DNA of 64,000 nt from Arthrobacter sp. ATA002 (GCF_026898095.1 NZ_CP114015.1:2170001-2234000), one strand, 5' to 3'; numbered from the stretch's first letter, positions 46,596 through 58,617 are shown. The notes: generated by a model not told the origin, from the sequence alone. Made by a program: numbers and translations.

Positions 46596-48066
46596 TCAGA
46601 CCCGCGACCGCTCCGGTGCCGCGGCGTCATCCGTGGAGATGCCCCGGCGCTTGTCGAAAATCGTGGCGCCGACTTCCTGCTCCGCCTGGTTGCGGATGGA
46701 CAGGTCGATGCCGGGGCGGTCGCGGAGCATCATGGTGGCGGCTGCGGCAATGACCATCATCAGCAGCAGGTAGGCGGACACGGCAGTCGTGCCGCCCGTG
46801 GCGTTCACCAGGGCCTGGGCGATGGTCGGGGCAAAGGCGCCGCCGACGATGGCGCCCAGCGCGTAGGACACCGATACGCCGGAGAAGCGGATGGAGGCCG
46901 GGAAGATCTCGCTGTACCAGGCCGCCTGCGGCCCGTAGGTCAGGCCGAGCCCCACGGTGAACAGGGCCATCCCCAGGAACAGCATTCCGATGTCGCCGGT
47001 GTTGATCAGCCAGAACAGCGGGAACACGGTCAGCGCCAGGGCGGTGTAGCCGATCAGGTAGGTCTTTTTCCGCCCGATCTTATCTGCCATGAACCCGCTG
47101 ACCAGGGTGAACACGAACCACAGGGCGGCGGACCCAGAGACCGCCAGGAGCACATCGGTGCGGTCCAGCGCCACGGCTCCGTCCGGGTCGGTGGAGTAGT
47201 TCAGGATGAACCCGCCGGTGGTCATGTAACCGGCGGCGCTGTTGCCGGCAAACACCAGGGCGGCCAGGACCACCAGCTTCCAGTGGTTCTTCAGGAGCTC
47301 CACGATGGGCATCTGGGTCTGCTTCTTCTTTTCCGCGATCTCTTCGAAGACCGGGCTTTCGTTCACCGACATCCGCACCATGAAGCCGACGCCGATCAGC
47401 ACGATGCTCAGCAGGAACGGCACACGCCAGCCCCACTCAAGGAACGCGTCGCCCGGGGAGATGACTCCGGTCATGAGGGCGGTGACGCCGGAGGCCAGCA
47501 GCATGCCCAGGGGCACGCCGAGCTGGGGGAAGGACCCGAAGAGCCCGCGCTTGTTCCGGGGTGCGTGTTCCACGCTCATCAGCACCGCGCCGCCCCATTC
47601 ACCGCCGGCGGAGATGCCCTGGATGATGCGCAGCAGCACCAGCAGGATGGGTGCCCAGATGCCTGCGGTGGCATAGGTGGGCAGCACGCCGATCAGGGTG
47701 GTGGCCCCGCCCATCAGCAGCAGGGTGATGACCAGCATCGCCTTGCGGCCGAGCTTGTCGCCGTAGTGGCCGGCCAGGAAAGCGCCCAGCGGACGGAACA
47801 GGAAGCTCAGGCCCACGGTTGCGAAGGTCAGCAGGGTGGCGAACTCGTCCCCGGCGGGCGCGAAAGAGCTGGGAGAAAACCAGGCCGGCCGCCGTGGCGT
47901 AAATGAAGAAGTCATACCACTCGACGGTGGTGCCGATCAGGGTCGCAACCGCAACCCTGCGGGTGTCCTTCTGGGCCGATCCCGGTGCCGAGCCCGGCGG
48001 TGATGCGGGGGTGGAAGACCGGGATGGCCGGGCGGAGTGGGGTCCGTTGCCGGTGACAGAAGCCAT
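46596..48066 (-). pseudogene. MHS-family MFS transporter (frameshifted), hpa operon
   Basis: A metabolite:H+ symporter of about 489 residues and 12 helices: VAVATLIGTTVEWYDFFIYATAAGLVF in the first frame, then AGDEFATLLTFATVGLSFLFRPLGAFLAGHYGDKLGRK (motif A) in the second, with ISAGGEWGGAVLM. The split near 47861-47870 is one extra T or two missing T on the coding strand. It is the last gene of the homoprotocatechuate operon, 12 bases after hpaI, and probably imports 4-hydroxyphenylacetate or homoprotocatechuate (inference from context). Confidence 0.82.
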
Positions 48067-48078
48067 GGGGGTTCCTTA

Positions 48079-48862
48079 TCAGTAGCTCGCGCGGACGTCG
48101 TCGTCCGCTGATGAAATGTATTTGGCGGTGAGGGCTTCGCTGCCCCGGGCCAGGAGGGCAACGTCGGCGCCCACCAGAATGAAGTCGACGCCGGCGCCGA
48201 TGTAACGGCGGGCGGTCGCTTCGGCGAACGCGTTGACGCCCGCGAACTTGCCGGCCGCCTTGATCTCGCGGATGCAGTGCTCGACGGCGGCCACCACCTC
48301 GGGGTGGTCCTGCCGGCCCAGGTGGCCCATGGAGGCGGCGAGGTCGGACGGGCCGATGAACAGCCCGTCCACACCGTCCACTGCGGCGATGGCCGCCACG
48401 TTGTCGACGGCGGTGCCGGACTCAATCTGCACGAGCAGCGTGATGCTTTCGGCGGCGTTTTCCAGGTAACCGTCTATCCGGTTCCACCGGGAGGCCCGGG
48501 CCAGGGCGCTGCCCACCCCGCGGATCCCGTGCGGCGGATAGCGGACGGCGCGGACCATTTCGGACGCCTGCTCCGGCGTGTCCACCATGGGGATCAGCAG
48601 GTTCTGCGCCCCCAGGTCCAGGTACTGCTTGATCAGCACGGGATCTCCGGACGGCGGCCGCACCACCGGGGTGGCCGGATAGCCGTGCACCGCCTGCAGC
48701 TGCGCCAGCAGCGATTCCAGGCCGTTGGGGCTGTGCTCGGCGTCAAAAAGCAGCCAGTCCAGCCCGGAGCCGGCGCAGATTTCGGCCACCAGCGGGCTGC
48801 CGGAGCATACCCACATGCCGGTCTGCCGTCCGCCCCGGCCAGTTTCGCGACGAAGGGTTCTT

Positions 48863-48878
<16 letters not shown>
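48079..48878 (-). pseudogene. hpaI: HpaI 2,4-dihydroxyhept-2-ene-1,7-dioate aldolase (frameshifted)
   Basis: A class II HpcH/HpaI aldolase, about 266 residues when repaired, cutting the C7 diacid to pyruvate and succinic semialdehyde. The N terminus MPIRVEEPFVAKLAGADG is in one frame and QTGMWVCSGSPLVAEICAGSGLDWLLFDAEHSPNG in another, one base missing near 48820-48832. Metal-binding Glu is in VQIESGTAVDN and GLFIGPSDLAASMG follows. Its start overlaps hpaH by 16 bases. Confidence 0.88.
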
Positions 48879-49648
<770 letters not shown>

Positions 49649-49687
49649 GGCACTGCTTTCTGTTGGTTCCTGCCTGGAAGGGAGCAT

Positions 49688-50803
49688 CTAAAGCTGGGTG
49701 CCGATCTTGAAGCCCTTGGCGGCGTCGCCCGCGGCGGCTCCGGCGTCGTCGTTGGCGCGGGTGTAGGAGAACCCGTCCGCGCCGATGGTCACGTCCATTT
49801 CGGACGAATCGGTCCGCGCGGTCACCTGCTGCGGGTTGCCGTCCAGGTCCAGCACCAGGGAGGCATCGGTGTACCAGGAGGGCACGACGGCGTTGCCCCA
49901 CCAGTCGCGGCGCTGGTTGTCGTGCACGTCCCAGGTGACCGTGGGGTTGTCCGGGTCGCCGGTGTAGTAGTCCTGTGTGTAGATCTCGATGCGGTGGTCG
50001 TCCGGATCCAGGATGTAGAGGTAGAACGCGTTGGAGACGCCGTGCCGGCCGGGGCCGCGCTCGATCCGGTCGGAGATGCGCAGCGCGCCCATTTTGTCGC
50101 AGATCTGGATGATGTTGTGCTTTTCGTGGGTGGCGAAGGCCACGTGGTGCATGCGCGGGCCGTCGCCGCCGGTGAGGGCAGTGTCATGGACGGTGTCCTT
50201 GCGGTGCATCCAGGCGGCGTAGGTGACGCCGTCGGAATCCTTGATGTCCTCGGAGACGCGGAAGCCCAGGTCCTCCAGGTAGGCGCGGCCGCGCGGCACG
50301 TCGGGGGTGACCTGGTTGAAGTGGTCCAGACGAACCAGCTCACCGGCGGAGTAGAGGTCGTAGCGCTGGGTCAGTCGCTCCACGTGGTCCACGGCGTAGA
50401 AGAATTCGTACGGGAAGCCCAGCGGGTCCTCCACGCGGACCGAGTCGCCCACGCCCTTGGTGAAGCCTTCGGCCCGGCGTTCGGTGCGGCAGCCCAGTTC
50501 CTTGTAGTAGGCCTCGGCCACGTCCACGTCCTCGGGGGTGCGCACGCGGTAGGCGAAGGACGCGACGGCGGCGACGGGTCCCTTGCGCAGCACCAGGTTG
50601 TGGTGGATGAACTCCTCCAGGGAGCGCAGGTAGATGACCTCGTCGTCCTCTTCGGTGACGTGCAGGCCCAGGACATCCACGTAGAACTCGCGGGACTTCG
50701 CCAGATCGGTGACGATGAGCTCCATGTAGGCGCAGCGGACGATGTCCGGCGGCTGGATGGACGGCGTCGGAATGGGGTTGGGATTGATGGCCGAAACGCT
50801 CAT
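49688..50803 (-). CDS. hpaD: homoprotocatechuate 2,3-dioxygenase
   Basis: A 371-residue extradiol ring-cleavage dioxygenase that opens 3,4-dihydroxyphenylacetate to 5-carboxymethyl-2-hydroxymuconic semialdehyde. The two-His-one-Glu metal site is visible: LVRLDHFNQVTPD, GPRMHHVAFATHE and DDHRIEIYTQDYY. From memory the sequence closely resembles MndD of Arthrobacter globiformis (Mn-dependent) and HPCD of Brevibacterium fuscum (Fe). ATG 50803 has AAGGAG eight bases upstream. It sits between hpaE and hpaH in the operon. Confidence 0.96.
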   Translation of the reverse strand: MSVSAINPNPIPTPSIQPPDIVRCAYMELIVTDLAKSREFYVDVLGLHVTEEDDEVIYLRSLEEFIHHNLVLRKGPVAAVASFAYRVRTPEDVDVAEAYYKELGCRTERRAEGFTKGVGDSVRVEDPLGFPYEFFYAVDHVERLTQRYDLYSAGELVRLDHFNQVTPDVPRGRAYLEDLGFRVSEDIKDSDGVTYAAWMHRKDTVHDTALTGGDGPRMHHVAFATHEKHNIIQICDKMGALRISDRIERGPGRHGVSNAFYLYILDPDDHRIEIYTQDYYTGDPDNPTVTWDVHDNQRRDWWGNAVVPSWYTDASLVLDLDGNPQQVTARTDSSEMDVTIGADGFSYTRANDDAGAAAGDAAKGFKIGTQL

Positions 50804-50848
50804 GATGTTGCTCCTTTGCAAGAAATGGTGGGAAGAGTGCGGGGACGC

Positions 50849-52366
<1,518 letters not shown>

Positions 52367-52427
52367 TGTGGGGTTTCCTCTTTCTGCGTTCGAAGTTCTA
52401 AGTCGTTTGAAGTTCTGGAGTTCTGCG

Positions 52428-53120
52428 TCAGATGGGTGACGGCGGCTGGCCGTTTTGGGCCAGGAAGGCGTTGAGCGTGTTGGTGCGGTGCGCGCGGGCG
52501 GCGGCTTCGACGTCGGACGCCGGAGCGCCCGCTTCGATCAGGTTCAGCAGGTTTTCGTGTTCCTCCACCGAGGCGTGTGCCCGGCCGGGCACGTAGCGGA
52601 AGGTGGAGGTGCGCATCCGGCCCAGCCTCCCCCACCCGCGGTGCACGAGGTCCAGGATGTGCGGGTTGGGGCAGCGCCCGTAGAGCAGCGCGTGGAACTC
52701 GGTGTTGAGCTGGGTGAAGCGCACCGGGTCAAAGGCGTTCAGCACCTCGCGCATCTGCCGGTTCAGCTCCCGCGCCTGCGCCAGCTCGTCTGTGCCGATG
52801 GCGGGAGCTGCCAGCGCGGTCGCGGCACCTTCGATGATGCTGAGGGTCTGCATGGTGTGCAGGTACAGGTCCGGATCGATGCCGGCGACGGCGGCGCCAA
52901 CGTTGCGCTCGAAGGTGACGAGGCCTTCGGCTTCGAGCCGGCGGATCGCTTCGCGCACCGGAACCACGCTGAAGCCCAGGTCAGAGGCGATGCTGCTGAG
53001 CACCAGGCGGTAGCCGGGTCCGTAGTCACCGGAGCTGATCTTGGCGTGCAGGACCTGGTACGCCTGCTCCGACTTGCTGCCGGTGCCGTTTTCGGCGCTG
53101 CTGTTGACCGGGGTGCTCAC
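52428..53120 (-). CDS. GntR-family (FCD) regulator of the hpa operon
   Basis: A 230-residue FadR-subfamily regulator: winged helix (AYQVLHAKISSGDYGPGYRLVLSSIASDLGFSVVPVREAIRRLEAEGLVTFERNVGAAV) and an all-helical FCD ligand domain with metal-ligand His residues (NTEFHALLYGRC, EEHENLLNLIEAG, AARAHRTNTL). Its GTG start overlaps the hpaG stop (GTGA). The probable binding site is the palindrome ATCGTATATGAT at 54615-54626 in the operon promoter. Confidence 0.9.
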   Translation of the reverse strand: MSTPVNSSAENGTGSKSEQAYQVLHAKISSGDYGPGYRLVLSSIASDLGFSVVPVREAIRRLEAEGLVTFERNVGAAVAGIDPDLYLHTMQTLSIIEGAATALAAPAIGTDELAQARELNRQMREVLNAFDPVRFTQLNTEFHALLYGRCPNPHILDLVHRGWGRLGRMRTSTFRYVPGRAHASVEEHENLLNLIEAGAPASDVEAAARAHRTNTLNAFLAQNGQPPSPI

Positions 53121-54591
53121 ACCTGTTCCGCCGCCCAGGCCTCGTACTTGTCCTTCCAGGCGGCGTTCATCGGATACAGGCCGTCCACGCTGTTGCCGGC
53201 TTTGACCATTTCGGCGATGAACTCCTCCTGGTGTTCCTGCTTGATGCAGGCCTCCACCAGCTCTTCGGCGATGGCCGGCGGGATGACGAGGACGCCGTCG
53301 TCGTCGGCCACAATGATGTCGCCGGGCTGGACGGTGGCGCCGCCGCAGGCAATGGTGATGTCCGTGTCCCAGGGGATGTGGCGGCGGCCGAGCACCGCGG
53401 GGTGCGGGTTGGCGCAGTAGACGGGCAGGTCGAAGCCGGCCACGGTGGAGTAGTCGCGGACGCCGCCGTCGGTGATGATGGCTGCGGCGCCGTTGTACTG
53501 GGCGCGCAGGGCGAGGATGTCGCCCAGGGTGCCGGTGCCCTTTTCGCCGCGGGCTTCCATGACCAGGATTTCGCCGTCGCGCACGGAGTCGATGGCGCGC
53601 TTCTGGGCGTTGTAGCCGCCGCCGTGGGTCTTGAAGAGGTCCTCGCGGTTGGGGACGTAGCGCAGGGTGCGGGCGGTGCCGACCACCTTGCGGCCGGACT
53701 TGGTGCCGGTGAGGCCGTCGATGGAGACGTTGTTCAGGCCGCGGGCGCGCATCTGCGAGCTGAGGGTGGCGGTGGCGACGGATTCCAGCTTGGCCTTCAG
53801 CTCCGGGGTGAGCGTTTGCTTCTCTTCCTTGGGTGTTAGGCCGGCCTTTTCGGCGGAGCCCCACGCTTCTTCGCGCTGCTTGTCGTCGATCTTGGGCTGC
53901 GCGCCGAAGGGGGCGAGCGGCGTCGTGCCGTCGGTGACAGTGGTGCTCAGGCGGCCGGTGGTTTGGTCCGTGCCGGGGACATCCACTTCGACTTCGAGGC
54001 GGTCGCCGGGGACGGCGACGGAGGCACCCGCCGGGGTGCCGGTGAGGATGATGTCGCCCGGTTCCAGGGTGAGCAGCTGGGAGAGGTCGGCGACCAGTTG
54101 GCTGAACGGGAAGAGCAGGTCGGCGGTGGTGTCGTCCTGCGCCAGTTCGCCGTTGACCCAGGTGCGGACGCGCAGTGCTGCCGGGTCGACGTCTGCCGCG
54201 TCCAGGACGGCGGGGCCGACCGGGGTGAAGCCGTCGCCGCCCTTGGAGCGGAGGTTGGAGCCCTTGTCTGCCCAGCGCAGGTCGTAGACGCCCAGGTCAT
54301 TGCTGGCGGTCACTCCCCCGACGTGGCTCCAGGCGTCCTCGACGCTGACGCGGCGTGCGGTCTTGCCAATGATGAGGGCGATTTCGCCTTCGAAGCCGAG
54401 CAGTTCGCACCCGGCCGGGCGTTCCACGATGCCCTAGTCAGGGCCAGCGAGGAGCCGGGCTTGAGGAAGTAGGAGGGCTGTTCCGGGGTGCGTCCGCGTT
54501 CGGCTGCCCGGCTCGGGTAGTTGATGTGGACGGCGATTACCTTGCCCGCATCTGCCAGCGTGTCCTTGGTGGCGGCGCTGCTCGTGGACAT
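53117..54591 (-). pseudogene. hpaG: HpaG-like FAH isomerase fused to RraA-like domain (frameshifted)
   Basis: About 491 residues when repaired. Residues 1-215 are a fumarylacetoacetate-hydrolase fold (INYPSRAAERGRTPEQPSYFLKP; GCELLGFEGEIALIIGKTARRVS; YDLRWADKGSNLRSKGGDGFTP; DIILTGTPAG), the HHDD isomerase half. Residues 250-480 are RraA/DlpA-like (MEARGEKGTGTLGDILALRAQYNGAAAIITDGGVRD..., GDIIVADDDGVLVIP), the class containing oxaloacetate decarboxylase/HMG aldolases. Adding one base to the CCCT at 54430-54434 joins SLALTR to GIVERPAG. Standard HpaG has two FAH halves, so the RraA half may supply the decarboxylase step (inference). First gene of the operon; GGAG precedes ATG 54591. Confidence 0.85.
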
Positions 54592-54614
54592 GTCACTCCT
54601 AGATCAAGTACGAA

Positions 54615-54656
54615 ATCGTATATGATCAGGATTACATGTGGTGGTGATCACGTCAA
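54615..54656 (-). promoter_or_regulatory. hpa operon promoter and GntR operator
   Basis: On the minus strand TTGACG (54651-54656) and TAATCC (54629-54634) are 16 bases apart, a plausible -35/-10. Directly downstream lies ATCGTATATGAT (54615-54626), an imperfect palindrome of the GTATAC type bound by FadR-group regulators, overlapping the likely start of transcription. Confidence 0.5.
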
Positions 54657-54821
54657 GGGGTTCGCATAGGCCCTGACAACTATTTGCCTTGTAGCCGGTG
54701 GATCGGCCACTGTTTCTGACTGGAAGAAAGGGGAGGGTGAACCGTGAGGATCGACTATTGCACCACCTGGCGCCATACCTAGACAACAGACAGGTAGCGC
54801 ATTACGGGTAGATTGAACCCT

Positions 54822-56639
54822 ATGCATATAGAACGAGTTGATGTAGAGCGACTATTGGGTTTTAGACGACTCAGCATCGACCTGGACCCTCAACTCCAAC
54901 TCATAGCGGGACCAAACAATGCAGGTAAGTCATCCCTTCTGCGCGTACTGGAAACGTTCTTTGCCGACCCAGCACCGGAGGATTTGCAAAGGCTGAAGCC
55001 TCTACATGAATACTACGTCCAGGGTGGTCCTCGCATGATGTCGAGCATTCAAGTCAAGTTCGGCGGCCTGACCAAGGCCGAGGCGGAGCAGTTCGAAGAT
55101 ATAACATCGCAAGACGGCACGTTCAGGATCAAAATTTCTTGTACACGGAAAGGGACGATCAGCTACCACAGCTATCGTGAGTCATCACATGCGCGCGAGC
55201 GTTATGAGCAAGTCTTACAGTCCTTCAATTTCGTGAAAATCCCATCCGTCCGCGTGAGCGATCCCACCCAAACGGAACATGACCAATCGCTAGTTCGCCT
55301 ATATGAGACACTCGAAGGGGTGCTAGTACGCAAGGGAAGCTCGCGTATAACTCAGTTGCAGAAAGACTTCGCGGAAGCCATCGCACCGGTTGAGAGCCTC
55401 GTGCATAATGTTCTGAGTGATTCGGTAGCCGCTGTTGCGTCTGAGCTTCCATTCCGTGAAGGCCACCTTGGTATCAATCTTCCAGACTCCCGGCATGCGC
55501 TCCGCGGCATGCTGCAAGAAGCTGTCATCACAAGTCGTGATGAGGTGGAGGTGCCTATTGCTGAGCGCGGTACCGGGTTCCAATCGGCAATGGTTCTCGG
55601 CATTCTCCGTTATGTCTCCTCCAGGGCGAAGCAACCAGGAGTAAACGTCGTATTCGCAATCGAAGAACCCGAGGCTTTCCTCCACCCTCAGACTCAGAGG
55701 GCGATGGCGAAAATACTGAGAGACATCTCCGTCGACGCACAGCTTTTGGTCACAACCCATAGTCCTGTTCTCGTCGATTCGTTCTCGGTAAGCCGTATCA
55801 GCCGACTGCCGTTGAGTCCGGCCGGCATGACATACACATCGAGACGCCAAGACCTGACGGAAGCGGAAGAAGGCCGGCTAACCCGCTATTGCGATGCAAC
55901 CAATAGTGAGCTGGTGTTTGCGAATGCCGTACTTCTTGTTGAAGGCCATGGAGACAAGCTGCTGATCGACTACCTATTGGAAAGGATTACTGGTGGTGCT
56001 GGAGGGCACTACGCCCTGGGTATCGCGGTCATTGAAGCCTCCGGAATAGACACCATCACCCACCTTGTCCAGTTGGCTCAACTTTTCGATGTTCGTGCAT
56101 ACGTCATCACCGATAAAGACGGCGTGCATAAGGCCGGGGGAAATGGGAAGCGCAAACTACTGGAGATCCTGAAAGTCAAGGACCCAAAGCCGACCCCGGA
56201 AGAACTTGCCGAGATACGCTCCTTAGCTGACTCTGACGTCACCAGCCTAACGGCAGCTCTAGAACAGCAGGCAGAAATCAATAAGAAGGTTCAATTTTGG
56301 GACGCTTTTGTACTCAGTTCCGACCTGGAGGGTCTGCTGCTCGACACGGTAAACCAGAAGGACTTGGCGCACCTATTAGGACCAAACGGCACCGGTCAAA
56401 TCGATGATGCAACCGCGAAAAAATTTGCCGATGGCACCCAAGGGAAAGAGGAAATGGCCTCGTGGCTGGGATCCAAGGGTTGGAACTCGGCACGCAAGCC
56501 GTCAGCAAAAGCGAAGCCGCATCTCCCTTCGGCACTCCTCAGAGAGCACCTGAGCTCTCGCAAGTCGCCCCGAGCCATCCGCCCACTGGATCAATGGCTT
56601 GAGGCGATAGTGAAGGACCACCAACGATCACCCCTCTGA
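54822..56639 (+). CDS. OLD-family ATP-dependent nuclease (AAA ATPase-TOPRIM)
   Basis: A 605-residue OLD-family protein: SMC/RecF-like ATPase with Walker A AGPNNAGKSS (about residues 29-38), signature-like ERGTGFQSAMVLGILRYVS, Walker B NVVFAIEEPEAFLHP, H-loop LLVTTHSPVLVDSF; then a TOPRIM nuclease domain with LLVEGHGDKLLID (Glu) and VITDKDGVHK (Asp pair). OLD nucleases act in phage defence alone or with partners (Gabija GajA, others). ATG 54822 is chosen; TAGATT ten bases upstream suggests a leaderless message. Codon use and base composition are clearly more AT-rich than the hpa genes, indicating transfer. Confidence 0.88.
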   Translation: MHIERVDVERLLGFRRLSIDLDPQLQLIAGPNNAGKSSLLRVLETFFADPAPEDLQRLKPLHEYYVQGGPRMMSSIQVKFGGLTKAEAEQFEDITSQDGTFRIKISCTRKGTISYHSYRESSHARERYEQVLQSFNFVKIPSVRVSDPTQTEHDQSLVRLYETLEGVLVRKGSSRITQLQKDFAEAIAPVESLVHNVLSDSVAAVASELPFREGHLGINLPDSRHALRGMLQEAVITSRDEVEVPIAERGTGFQSAMVLGILRYVSSRAKQPGVNVVFAIEEPEAFLHPQTQRAMAKILRDISVDAQLLVTTHSPVLVDSFSVSRISRLPLSPAGMTYTSRRQDLTEAEEGRLTRYCDATNSELVFANAVLLVEGHGDKLLIDYLLERITGGAGGHYALGIAVIEASGIDTITHLVQLAQLFDVRAYVITDKDGVHKAGGNGKRKLLEILKVKDPKPTPEELAEIRSLADSDVTSLTAALEQQAEINKKVQFWDAFVLSSDLEGLLLDTVNQKDLAHLLGPNGTGQIDDATAKKFADGTQGKEEMASWLGSKGWNSARKPSAKAKPHLPSALLREHLSSRKSPRAIRPLDQWLEAIVKDHQRSPL

Positions 56640-56717
56640 CTAACACCGCCCGTCAACCAGATCCTGGCTTATGGAACTTATCTCAGCGCCACTCCCTCAA
56701 CCACCACTGATGAGATA

Positions 56718-56753
56718 TAGGTTTGCGTATGATATGTTTCATACATAAACCTA
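56718..56753. promoter_or_regulatory. 36-base inverted repeat operator
   Basis: TAGGTTT (56718-56724), two bases, GTATGA (56727-56732), a 6-base centre, TCATAC (56739-56744), two bases, AAACCTA (56747-56753): arms match perfectly except for one 2-base interruption. It lies 18 bases before the start of the 217-residue gene and is a probable site for the XRE-ImmA regulator. Confidence 0.65.
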
Positions 56754-56771
56754 CATCGGAGGCTGGGGGCT

Positions 56772-57425
56772 ATGGAACGCGTGAGGGCAAAGCAGTTCGT
56801 TCAAGACCACGAAGAGGCGCTGAGGGGCGTCGACAAACTCCTGCGCTCAAGTTCAGAAAAGGCTGTACGGCTAGTCAGCGAAGCCTTCGAGGCATTCGAG
56901 TTTACTGCTTCTGACGCGCATGCCGCTTTGGCGCGCTTGTGCTTCTGGAGCCAGGCTGAGGGCGATCGCCGACTGCATGACTCGGGCTGGAAGGTCATCC
57001 GTCGCGCAAACGGTGGCTGTTTTCGCATCACAGACGACATTGAGATTCGTTTACTGAAACGCCCGCCGAACGTCGCTGAATTACCCGAGGCACAGGAGGG
57101 AGTAATACCTCTTTTCACTTATGACCCGGACCCGGGAATGCTTCCTCACGCATGGTCCAACCCGAAGATCCAGTACGCGATCTACTGGGATGCAGATCCG
57201 TACGGCGTCGTCACGAGAATCAACTTTGTCGCCGGATTCGACCTCAGCCTGACGAATGCGACAGTTCTAACTGAGCATCCGTTGCCGTTTGCAGGTAGGG
57301 ATCAAACAGAGGTTGATAATTCAGAGGCCAATAAGTCTACGACAGTGGCGCCGGACCACTCAAATCCGTTCGATATTTTCTTCGACAATTTCGGCGCTAA
57401 CAGTGGGACTGATAAAGAAAATTAA
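56772..57425 (+). CDS. unrecognised 217-residue protein in XRE-ImmA cassette
   Basis: I do not recognise this family. The N-terminal third is helical (AKQFVQDHEEALRGVDKLLRSSSEKAVRLVSEAFEAFEF), the middle mixed alpha/beta (GWKVIRRANGGCFRITDDIEIRLLKRPPN; IQYAIYWDADPYGVVTRINFVAGFD) and the C terminus acidic and disordered (SNPFDIFFDNFGANSGTDKEN). No membrane segment, no obvious catalytic signature. ATG 56772 has GGAGG ten bases upstream and a 36-base palindrome in front. The XRE-ImmA gene starts 44 bases after its stop, so they are an operon; a toxin, substrate or partner of the ImmA protease are all possible. Confidence 0.7.
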   Translation: MERVRAKQFVQDHEEALRGVDKLLRSSSEKAVRLVSEAFEAFEFTASDAHAALARLCFWSQAEGDRRLHDSGWKVIRRANGGCFRITDDIEIRLLKRPPNVAELPEAQEGVIPLFTYDPDPGMLPHAWSNPKIQYAIYWDADPYGVVTRINFVAGFDLSLTNATVLTEHPLPFAGRDQTEVDNSEANKSTTVAPDHSNPFDIFFDNFGANSGTDKEN

Positions 57426-57469
57426 TGACACCTACCGCCACTTAACTAGCGGGTAAGAACTAGTAGGAC

Positions 57470-58617
57470 ATGAATAACATTTACCCCGATCGTCTCGTCC
57501 AAGCACGAGCTTTAAGGAAAGTCAAGGCAATTGACTTAGCCTCCGCTCTTCACTGGACACCTGTCCGACTATCACGAACGGAAACCTCACCGAGAGCTGA
57601 CATCAGTGATGCTGAGCTCGACATCATTGTAGACACATTGAATTTTCCTCGCGCGTTCTTTATGCGCCCTCCAGCGCCCGAACTGATGTATGGAGGAATC
57701 TTGCATCGACGTACAAAGAGGACAAACAAGACTGAATTGACTTACTGGGACGAGCTAGCGCGGCACGTGGCGGACTTTGCCTTAGACCTACATAGCCTGC
57801 GATCCCTACCACCAGTTATGTTGCCCACTGTGGATCATCGCGAGCCAGTACAAGCCTCGGCCGCGGAGGTTCGTAAGCGTCTTGGCTTGGCGCCAGCCGA
57901 GCCTATAGACAACCTGATACTGAGGTGCGAGCTAGCTGGTGTGGTGGTGGTGCACCGCCAGCCGGCCTTTTCCAACGCTTCCCCGAGCGCTGGGCGATTT
58001 TACGGCTCCTCCGCATGGTTACGAGGCCGAGACAGACTGGCACCTCTCCCAGTGATTTTACTGAATTCGATTGATTCGTGGGAACGTCTGCGGCTAACCG
58101 TGGGTCACGAACTGGGTCACCTCGTCTGCCACACTCAGTCACGCCCAGCCGACGACAACGAGATGGAAACCCAAGCATTCTCGTTTGCTTCGGAGCTTTT
58201 GGCGCCGATTCGATACGTCGCTCAGGAACTTCCTTCACGCCCAACTCTTAATTCTTTACTTCCTATCAAGCAAAAATGGGGAATATCGATTGGAGCGTTG
58301 CTCAAACATTTCCATGCAAACTATGCTTTAGACACAGATGTGGTCGAGGCACTTCAAAAACAACTCTATACGCGACGCAATCCTAGAACAGGTAAAACCT
58401 GGGGGGCTACTGAGCCGGGCTACGATGAAAGGCCGGTTGAGTCCCTCGCATGCTGGATACATGGGTAGAAAAATTCTACGGAAAAATTCCATCTAATGCC
58501 GTAGCCAATCAGATCAAGTTTGTTCCCGAGGATTTATTGACCCTCAGTCTGAGTCGGGAACCACTCGTATCTTCAGGCAATGTAGTCAATTTGAGCGCAC
58601 GAAGAGGTTCGGTCTGA
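57470..58617 (+). pseudogene. XRE-ImmA/IrrE metallopeptidase regulator (frameshifted near 3' end)
   Basis: N-terminal XRE-type helix-turn-helix (DRLVQARALRKVKAIDLASALHWTPVRLSRTE) and an ImmA/IrrE zinc-peptidase domain with HELGH (LRLTVGHELGHLVCH, about residue 210) and downstream FASELLAP. The frame stops at 58466-58468, but adding one C at about 58444 reads VESPRMLDTWVEKFYGKIPSNAVANQIKFVPEDLL to a stop at 58615-58617, giving about 382 residues. ImmA peptidases cleave phage-type repressors and control prophage, mobile element or damage responses. Operon partner of the preceding gene; AT-rich like the OLD gene. Confidence 0.82.

Noticed and set aside
46521..47906. 461-codon open frame opposite the MHS transporter
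   Set aside because: Antisense shadow of a clear transporter; very high His/Gln/Gly content.
56772..57425. Calling the 217-residue protein a toxin
   Set aside because: Its position beside an XRE-ImmA gene is suggestive but no toxin fold or catalytic residues are visible.
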